Below the pieces are notes generated by a model, which was given only the letters and a program-made list of their open reading frames with translations, was not told where the DNA came from and ran no database searches. 64,000 nt of DNA from Candidatus Enterococcus willemsii (GTDB taxonomy: Bacteria; Bacillota; Bacilli; Lactobacillales; Enterococcaceae), in the NCBI RefSeq assembly GCF_009933335.1, contig NZ_MAEL01000044.1:1-64000 (forward strand), given 5' to 3'. Shown here in pieces: positions 58,190 to 64,000 of this stretch. The translations under genes were made by a program, and so were the position numbers. The stretch's first letter is position 1; each line of letters begins with the position of its first letter.

Positions 58190-58897
58190 TTATAATGTAT
58201 TCACTACGTAATCAAAAACCTTCATTTCTTTCGGTTGTGCCATAAAAGCAAAATCTGGATGCCATTGCACGCCTAACAAACGACGCTCGGCATTTTCGAT
58301 GGCTTCCACTAAACCATCCGAACAAGTCGCACCAACTTGAAAATCGCTTGCTAATTGATGAACCCCTTGATTATGGAAAGAATTGACTTGATCTTTTTCA
58401 CCATAAATTGGACGTAACACACTTGATTCAGTGGTCCATAACGCATGTGATGGGTGTTCTTTGGGAATGGGATCTTGCATGTGTACAACATCAGTAAACG
58501 TATGTAACTCTTGTTTTAAATTCCCACCAAAGAAAACATTCATCAGTTGCATGCCACGGCAAACCGCAAAAATCGGTTTGCCTTGTTTCAAGGCTTCGTC
58601 CATCAATGCCAACTCAAATTTATCACGTTTATCATAATAACTACCTTGCACGATTTGTTTTTGTTTGTAATAGCGTGGAGAGACATCTTGCCCTCCGGCT
58701 AAAATAAGTTTGTCAACGCGGGAAATATACTCTTTCGCCAATTCAGGAGAATCCATTGGAATAACCATCGGCAAGCCACCTGCTTGTTGCACTCCTTGGA
58801 CATAGCCATTCGGGGTATAACTAATTGCTAAATGATGCAATGTTTCTCCCGCATCTAATGCTTCATTTGCTGCAATTCCTACAACTACACGTCCCAT
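58190..58897 (-). CDS. Class I glutamine amidotransferase / gamma-glutamyl-GABA hydrolase-like
   Basis: Cytoplasmic hydrolase of 235 residues (peptidase C26). The catalytic Cys is in FAVCRGMQLMNVFFGGNL (~114-131) and the His/Glu pair in GVQWHPDF near the C-terminus. The family cleaves gamma-glutamyl bonds of gamma-glutamyl-GABA or related peptides. Coupling with an OppA-like gene suggests use of imported gamma-glutamyl peptides, as inference. The start follows TGGAGGAGAATAA. Confidence 0.88.
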   Translation of the reverse strand: MGRVVVGIAANEALDAGETLHHLAISYTPNGYVQGVQQAGGLPMVIPMDSPELAKEYISRVDKLILAGGQDVSPRYYKQKQIVQGSYYDKRDKFELALMDEALKQGKPIFAVCRGMQLMNVFFGGNLKQELHTFTDVVHMQDPIPKEHPSHALWTTESSVLRPIYGEKDQVNSFHNQGVHQLASDFQVGATCSDGLVEAIENAERRLLGVQWHPDFAFMAQPKEMKVFDYVVNTL

Positions 58898-59024
58898 TTA
58901 TTCTCCTCCATTTCAATTGGTTTTAAGCCATTTTTTTAAATCATACTCCCGTTTGTCAGTAAAAGTCAACTTTTCTGTGATAGCTTTTTTCTATCTAAAA
59001 TGACCCTTTTTCCTTTTGTTAATA

Positions 59025-59060
59025 AAAAAAGAGATAGGCAAATTTTGCCTATCCCTTTGA
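59025..59060 (-). terminator. Terminator of the Bce-like ABC operon
   Basis: GGGATAGGCAAAATTTGCCTATCTC on the minus strand, split as GATAGGCAAA/TTTGCCTATC, followed by TTTTTTT. Confidence 0.85.
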
Positions 59061-59062
59061 TA

Positions 59063-60871
59063 TTACGCTGTTACACCTTGATAGACTTTACGGAAGTAGA
59101 AAATCCGGGCAATTAGGTAATAGAGTAATTGAATCAATAAGAAAACACCCAAGACTTGCCAGCCAGCAGTTTGCATCGATAAATTAAACATATGATACAT
59201 CGCCGTCAATGCAACAATCCCATGGGCAAATGATACGACAATCGGGGTAAAGAATAAAATACCGACTTGTTGATAAATCATTTTTTTCAATTCTTTTTTA
59301 GATAAACCCAGTTTGTAAATCATTTTGAATTTCTCAATATCGCTATCCATATCGCTATACAAACGGAAATACAAAAAACTTCCAGCTGATACGAAGAAAA
59401 CAATACCGATGAAAATTCCTACAAACAATACCGGTGCATAGGACTTAATAATGGTATCTTTCATAAAGGCCGTTGCTTGTACTGCATACAGTTCTTGCTT
59501 GCTCAATTCAGTACCTGCTTGAATTTGAGCTTCTTCCGATCCTTTTGTGACTACCCAATACGTCATTGATGAGGCTTGTCCTGGAATATTTTCACCGTCA
59601 GGAATAATAAACGTCGGCATATAGATTGGCAGTGCCGAAGACTCCTTTAATTGACTGACTTCGTAGGTTTGTTCCGCTACATTGACATTCGGTTGTTGAC
59701 TGGTTTGATTAAAGACTTCCGATGATTTTAATTGAATGGCTTGGTCACCAACTGAGACCGGATCTTCACCAATCACTTTTGCTAATTTGTTAAATTCTGA
59801 TTCCGTAATCACTTGTTGTTCGTTATCCATATAATAAGTGAAGGTGACTTGGTTTGTATCAATATTTTGTTGCGCCAAGACGTCATCAACTTGTTTCTTT
59901 TCTTTTTCATTGGTATCCATTAAAGAAAAATCGTATGGTGCCGTACCAACACTACCTAAGATAATCTCTTGTAAGCCATACAATGTGCCGATTGCCGCAA
60001 ATGCGACAGTAGAAATAACAGACACAAGGAAGAAACTACGCGCATTGTCTTTCATCCGAAAGGCTAAGTCAGAAAAAACAACCATGTTAGTTTTTTTCCA
60101 AAACAGCGACTCACTTTTTTTCACACGTTCAATGGCAAAAATACTAAACTGATTAAATAAGAAATTTGTACCTAAAATGACCGTAAATACAACTGGTAAG
60201 AAAACAACGACCACAGACATTCCTGGTGCCAACAATGCAACCGTATATCCACCACCAATTAAGATGATAGCTAATATACTTTTAATAATTGATACTTTAA
60301 ATGTCCCTTTTCCTAATTCATTGGCTTTTAACAATTCTTGCACGTTTAGTTTCGGCAAACGAAATTGAATAAAAAATGAGATTAAGAAAAACAGCAGCAA
60401 GAAGGAAACAATCGTTAAGCCCAAAGCTTTTACAGGGAAATAAAATGGAAAGTCAATTGATAACGTCACACGAGAAATCCACAAAATCAATTGTGAAAAA
60501 CCAAGACCTAGCACACTACCAGAAATTGTCGCAAAGAAACCAATGACTAGATTTTCAATAAACACCATTTTTCGCAATTGCTTCGGACTCATCCCTTGAA
60601 TCATCAACAAGCCAAATTCTTTCTTTCGTGATTGCAAAAAGACACCCATCGAATACATAACAAAGAAAAACGCAAAGCCATAAATAATAATCGCAGAACC
60701 TAACATCCCAGTCTTCACATTTTCATTCAGTCCTTCTGACAACGACGGATGAAACGCCATGACACTAAACGTAAAGAACACCATGACTGAAAACAAGGTA
60801 CTCAAAAAATACGCTAAATACAAATGCTTGTTGCGCATTGTATTACGCACAACAAATTGTCTAAAATTCAT
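59063..60871 (-). CDS. Bce-type ABC transporter permease
   Basis: Membrane protein of 602 residues with about ten TM spans and a large extracellular domain (~315-490) between spans 7 and 8, the hallmark of BceB-like permeases that act on peptide antibiotics such as bacitracin. The N-terminal NFRQFVVRNTMRNKHLYLAY and two FtsX blocks fit. No BceRS-type two-component system is beside it, so regulation must come from elsewhere. The start MNFRQF follows GAAGGTGTCGATA and overlaps the ATPase gene by 11 nt. Confidence 0.88.
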   Translation of the reverse strand: MNFRQFVVRNTMRNKHLYLAYFLSTLFSVMVFFTFSVMAFHPSLSEGLNENVKTGMLGSAIIIYGFAFFFVMYSMGVFLQSRKKEFGLLMIQGMSPKQLRKMVFIENLVIGFFATISGSVLGLGFSQLILWISRVTLSIDFPFYFPVKALGLTIVSFLLLFFLISFFIQFRLPKLNVQELLKANELGKGTFKVSIIKSILAIILIGGGYTVALLAPGMSVVVVFLPVVFTVILGTNFLFNQFSIFAIERVKKSESLFWKKTNMVVFSDLAFRMKDNARSFFLVSVISTVAFAAIGTLYGLQEIILGSVGTAPYDFSLMDTNEKEKKQVDDVLAQQNIDTNQVTFTYYMDNEQQVITESEFNKLAKVIGEDPVSVGDQAIQLKSSEVFNQTSQQPNVNVAEQTYEVSQLKESSALPIYMPTFIIPDGENIPGQASSMTYWVVTKGSEEAQIQAGTELSKQELYAVQATAFMKDTIIKSYAPVLFVGIFIGIVFFVSAGSFLYFRLYSDMDSDIEKFKMIYKLGLSKKELKKMIYQQVGILFFTPIVVSFAHGIVALTAMYHMFNLSMQTAGWQVLGVFLLIQLLYYLIARIFYFRKVYQGVTA

Positions 60872-61610
60872 TATCGACACCTTCAATTCTTGCTAATTCT
60901 TCTAAAATTTCTTCATAAAAGGCTTTTTGGCTATCCTTCCGATGAATATCGTGAACCAATTCGCCATCTTTAATAAAAACAATCCGTTTGCAATAGCTTG
61001 CAGCCAAAGGATCATGGGTCACGAGTAAAATCGTTGCACGTTCTTCTTCATTTAATTGACGCAGCAAGCCCATCACATCTTTTGATGATTTCGTATCTAA
61101 GTTCCCAGTCGGTTCATCGGCTAGTAACAATTCTGGTTGATGAACCATCGCACGGGCAACAGCCACGCGTTGCGCTTGCCCACCTGAAATTTCTGCAATT
61201 CGTTTATTTAATAACCCGTCAATCCCCAAACGTGGAGCAATGTCACGAACTTTCTTCTTCATCACTGCTACTTTTTCGCCATCTAATGTTAAAGGTAAGA
61301 CGATATTTTCTTCCACCGTTAACGTCGGCAACAAGTTAAATGATTGGAAGACAAAACCTAATTGCGTGCGACGAAATTGGGCAATTTTCTCTTGATCCAA
61401 ATCATTGGGATTTTTACCATTTAATAAAATCTTGCCGCTTGTTGGTTGGTCAATGGTTGCTAGTAAGTTTAAGAAAGTTGTTTTCCCACTCCCAGACGGT
61501 CCCATAATACCAACAAATTCGCCATCATTAACGGTCAAATCAATGCCTTTTAATGCTTCATATTGGACATTTTGTCCATAAACTTTACGTAAATTTTCTA
61601 CTTGTAACAT
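60861..61610 (-). CDS. Bce-type ABC transporter ATPase
   Basis: ATPase of 249 residues for the downstream permease. Walker A GIMGPSGSGKTT (~34-45), Q-loop FVFQSFNLLP, signature ISGGQAQRVAVARA (~141), Walker B LLLADEPTGNLD (~158), His switch LVTHDP. The start MLQVENLRKV follows AAAGGAGAAATTCAA, 36 codons inside the longest frame. The 256-nt gap upstream to the GH3 gene holds divergent promoters and no gene. Confidence 0.92.
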   Translation of the reverse strand: MLQVENLRKVYGQNVQYEALKGIDLTVNDGEFVGIMGPSGSGKTTFLNLLATIDQPTSGKILLNGKNPNDLDQEKIAQFRRTQLGFVFQSFNLLPTLTVEENIVLPLTLDGEKVAVMKKKVRDIAPRLGIDGLLNKRIAEISGGQAQRVAVARAMVHQPELLLADEPTGNLDTKSSKDVMGLLRQLNEEERATILLVTHDPLAASYCKRIVFIKDGELVHDIHRKDSQKAFYEEILEELARIEGVDNEF

Positions 61611-61866
61611 TTGAATTTCTCCTTTATTGTTTATATATTGAGTATAGCGAAAAACGAACTTACACAACATTGATTGAAGTAACAACGAACGAACAATTTT
61701 GTCATGTGAGACGCTCACTTTTAACCTTAATCTAAGGGTTAAACAGGATATAACTAAAATGACAACGCATTCATTTTAGTCGTATCTATAACAATTGGCC
61801 TGACATGGCACTATGCTAAAGACACCAATCAACACTACTCCGTCACAAGAAAGGTTGAATTTTTTT

Positions 61867-63558
61867 ATGATTAACTTACAAGCAAATCCCTTTTTCTTAA
61901 CTGCAGAACAAGAAAGCTTCGTCTATCAAACAGTAAACAATATGACTATCGCAGAAAAGATTGGACAACTCTTCTGTTTACACGGTGACTATAAAGACTT
62001 TGATGAATTGGCGCAAGTCATTACCCATTACCAACCAGGAGCGATGATGTATCGTCCGGGTGACAGTAAACAAATTCAAGATATTCACCGTTTTATTCAA
62101 CAAACAAGTCGGCTACCGCTATTATTAGCAGCAAATTTAGAATCTGGTGGTGATGGTATTGGGAATGATGGTACCTTCTACGGACGTGCGATTCAAGTAG
62201 CTGCTGCCGAAGACAATAAACATGCCTATCGCCTAGGTAAAATTTCTGGAAAAGAAGGGGCTGCGGTGGGTTGTAACTGGTCATTTGCGCCAGTCATCGA
62301 TATTAATATGAATTACTCGAACCCCATTACCAATGTTCGCACGTTTGGTTCTGATCCAAAACGAGTCAAAGATTTAGCATTAGAATACATCAAAGGTTGC
62401 CAAGAAGAAGACGTTGCTGTGTCTATCAAGCATTTCCCAGGCGATGGTGTCGATGATCGCGATCAACATTTAGTCACTTCTGTAAACTCGCTCAGTACCT
62501 CTGAATGGGACGAAACTTATGGCATGGTCTATCGCGAATTAATTGAAGCCGGCGCAAAAACTGTGATGGCTGGACATATCATGCAACCTGCGTATACAAG
62601 ATTTTTCAATCCGTCCATTAAAGACGAAGAAATTATGCCAGGCTCGCTCTCACCTGAGCTGTTACAAAATTTACTACGCGAAAAATTAGGATTCAACGGG
62701 TTAATCGTCACGGATGCAACCAATATGGCTGGTTTTGCAAGTAAAGGGATGCGTAAAGACTTGTTGGCACAAGCCATCAATGCTGGATGCGATATGCTAT
62801 TATTCACGCGTGATTTGCAAGAGGATTATCAAGCTATTCAAAGTGCCGTTAGTCAACAAGTAATTTCAGCTGAACGCTTAGACGAAGCAGTTACTCGGAT
62901 TTTAGCGACCAAATCCTCTCTAAAATTGTTCGATAAAACAGAATTAGTGCCCCAAGCAGAACAATTGCAAACATTACGCAGTGAACAACATCGTCAATGG
63001 GCATATGAACTTTCAGATGAATCTATTACGTTAGTCAAAGATACACAAGCACTTCTGCCACTTTCACCTGAAAAACATCAAAGAGTGTTGTTATTTGTTT
63101 TAGGGGATGTTGTCAGCTCTAGTGGCAAGCCACCTGTTAGCCAAGCATTTGTAGCTGAATTAGAAAAAGAAGGGTTTCTTGTCGAACGATTTGATAAAAA
63201 AACGATGGGCTCATTTTTCTTCAGTGGTTCGGTCGAAGAATTAAAACAACGCTACGATTTAGTTCTCTATTTTGCCAATATTAAAACCGCAAGTAATCAA
63301 ACAACGGTCCGTATTAACTGGCTACCACCAATGGGCTTAGATGTGCCATGGTTCGTTCAAGAATTACCGACAGCCTTTATTTCAATTGCCAATCCGTATC
63401 ATCTACAAGATGTGCCAATGATTAAAACTTATATTAATGCCTACACAGCCAATGAATTTAACCCTACAGAAATCGTCAAAAAACTGGTCGGTAAATCTAC
63501 CTTTAAAGGCGTTAGTCCAATTGATCCGTTCTGCGGCTATTGGGATGCACGATTGTAA
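61867..63558 (+). CDS. GH3-family glycoside hydrolase (beta-N-acetylhexosaminidase-like)
   Basis: Glycoside hydrolase of 563 residues, cytoplasmic with no signal peptide. N-terminal GH3 barrel: MTIAEKIGQLFCLHG, KHFPGDGVDDRDQH (~195-208, NagZ-type His/Asp pair) and LIVTDATNMAG (~280, nucleophile Asp). A C-terminal domain from ~390 follows. It may recycle N-acetylglucosaminyl or muropeptide fragments. The ATG chosen has GAAAGG 12 nt upstream; an in-frame ATG 18 codons earlier has none. It is divergent from the Bce-like operon. Confidence 0.85.
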   Translation: MINLQANPFFLTAEQESFVYQTVNNMTIAEKIGQLFCLHGDYKDFDELAQVITHYQPGAMMYRPGDSKQIQDIHRFIQQTSRLPLLLAANLESGGDGIGNDGTFYGRAIQVAAAEDNKHAYRLGKISGKEGAAVGCNWSFAPVIDINMNYSNPITNVRTFGSDPKRVKDLALEYIKGCQEEDVAVSIKHFPGDGVDDRDQHLVTSVNSLSTSEWDETYGMVYRELIEAGAKTVMAGHIMQPAYTRFFNPSIKDEEIMPGSLSPELLQNLLREKLGFNGLIVTDATNMAGFASKGMRKDLLAQAINAGCDMLLFTRDLQEDYQAIQSAVSQQVISAERLDEAVTRILATKSSLKLFDKTELVPQAEQLQTLRSEQHRQWAYELSDESITLVKDTQALLPLSPEKHQRVLLFVLGDVVSSSGKPPVSQAFVAELEKEGFLVERFDKKTMGSFFFSGSVEELKQRYDLVLYFANIKTASNQTTVRINWLPPMGLDVPWFVQELPTAFISIANPYHLQDVPMIKTYINAYTANEFNPTEIVKKLVGKSTFKGVSPIDPFCGYWDARL

Positions 63559-63585
63559 ACGAATTTGGTGATTCATATTTTCTAA

Positions 63586-63614
63586 TTGACAGTTGGACAC
63601 TCTTAAGATAAAAT
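63586..63614 (+). promoter_or_regulatory. Promoter of the T-box transcript
   Basis: Consensus TTGACA, 17-nt spacer, TAAAAT; transcription would start just before T-box stem I. Confidence 0.8.
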
Positions 63615-63635
63615 CAAACCAATTTCATAGAATTA

Positions 63636-63832
63636 AATTTCGATGAAGAGAAAAGTAGGTTTATTTCATTTTTAAAGAGACGTTCTGGCTGGTGAAAAGA
63701 GCGAATGAGTAAATTGAACAATGGCCTCTGAGAAATAAATTGTGATGAAGCAATTTCGAGAAGGTTCACTCGTTATAATAGAACACCAATATCTATCAGA
63801 TGTTGGCTTTGAAATCAAAGGTGGTACAGCGA
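63636..63832 (+). promoter_or_regulatory. T-box leader (tRNA-sensing riboswitch)
   Basis: Stem I opens with ATTTCGATGAAGAG and the AGTA bulge (63654-63657); its 3' side is CTCTGAGAAAT. The T-box sequence AAAGGTGGTACAGCGA is at 63817-63832. The specifier loop appears to be AACAATGGCC, where ATG (63721-63723) would read methionine; AAT (Asn) is the alternative frame. A downstream lipoprotein gene of the ABC-transporter type fits methionine uptake. Confidence 0.85.
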
Positions 63833-63839
63833 TAAATTC

Positions 63840-63879
63840 GTCCTTTTACTAACAATTGTTAGTAAAAGGACTTTTTTTA
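63840..63879 (+). terminator. T-box terminator
   Basis: GTCCTTTTACTAAC pairs exactly with GTTAGTAAAAGGAC, followed by seven T. Its 5' arm overlaps the region expected to pair with the T-box sequence in the antiterminator. Confidence 0.9.
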
Positions 63880-63899
63880 TAAAAAAAGGGGGAACAACA

Positions 63900-64000
63900 A
63901 TGAAAAAATGGGTTAAATCTGCACTTTTCTTTAGTGCAACAGCGTTACTTTTAGCTGGTTGTGGTGCAAAAGGGACAACTAGCAGCGAGTCTACAGAAAG
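63900..64000 (+). CDS. Lipoprotein, probably amino acid ABC transporter binding protein (partial)
   Basis: The first 33 codons only; the gene runs off the window. A lipoprotein signal peptide, MKKWVKSALFFSATALLLAG, ends at Cys 21, followed by a Ser/Thr-rich linker. AAAAAGGGGGAACAACA precedes the ATG. Behind a T-box with a possible methionine specifier, a MetQ-type protein is the natural guess, but the visible part carries no diagnostic motif. Confidence 0.6.
   Translation, partial: MKKWVKSALFFSATALLLAGCGAKGTTSSESTE

Overview
The window reads as the chromosome of a low-GC Gram-positive of the order Lactobacillales. Enterococcus or a close relative is most likely; I cannot name the species. 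Supporting signs are strong AGGAGG ribosome binding sites, AT-rich codon use, an LPKTG sortase-anchored protein, a sufCDSUB operon with SufU, an Lsa-type ABC-F gene, oleate hydratase, a Bce-type ABC transporter, and T-box and yybP-ykoY leader RNAs. No rRNA, tRNA, CRISPR array or insertion sequence was seen.

Layout. 1-9.4 kb: an APC permease, an aldo/keto reductase, a PHP phosphatase, a 46-residue gene that is easy to miss, an ATP-grasp ligase with two esterases that meet at a shared terminator, a pentapeptide-repeat protein, an Mga-like regulator and a DUF1456 protein. 9.6-14.2 kb: a beta-glucoside island (ROK kinase, PTS EIIC, RpiR regulator, GH1 glycosidase) with a full-match cre site. 14.3-22.4 kb: a secreted coiled-coil protein with a membrane partner, oleate hydratase, a 5'-nucleotidase lipoprotein and a wall-anchored amidase. 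22.76-26.22 kb: a decayed integrated element at the 3' end of sufB. It has duplicated att cores, paired arm-type repeats, a truncated integrase with a mutated catalytic Arg, and unknown cargo genes. 26.2-31.4 kb: the suf operon. 31.5-42.3 kb: housekeeping genes, including pnp and rpsO with a long structured spacer between them, plus several small enzymes, two of them with lost or missing catalytic parts. 42.3-44 kb: an Lsa-type ABC-F gene behind a leader that looks like a transcription attenuator. 44-53 kb: a two-component system with a PepSY lipoprotein, then a P-type ATPase behind a yybP-ykoY (Mn2+) riboswitch, close to a TerC-family gene. 53-64 kb: metG, a Nudix/NrtR-like protein, an oligopeptide-binding lipoprotein, a Bce-like ABC pair, a GH3 glycosidase, and a T-box leader before a lipoprotein gene cut by the window end.

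How genes work together. The GH1, EIIC, ROK and RpiR genes form a sugar uptake and cleavage unit, although EIIA and EIIB must come from elsewhere. SufCDSUB builds Fe-S clusters. The riboswitch, P-type ATPase and TerC protein suggest manganese or calcium efflux. The two-component system probably serves the envelope together with the PepSY lipoprotein. The least explained parts are the cargo of the sufB element, the repeat-rich rpsO-pnp spacer and the ATP-grasp/esterase module.
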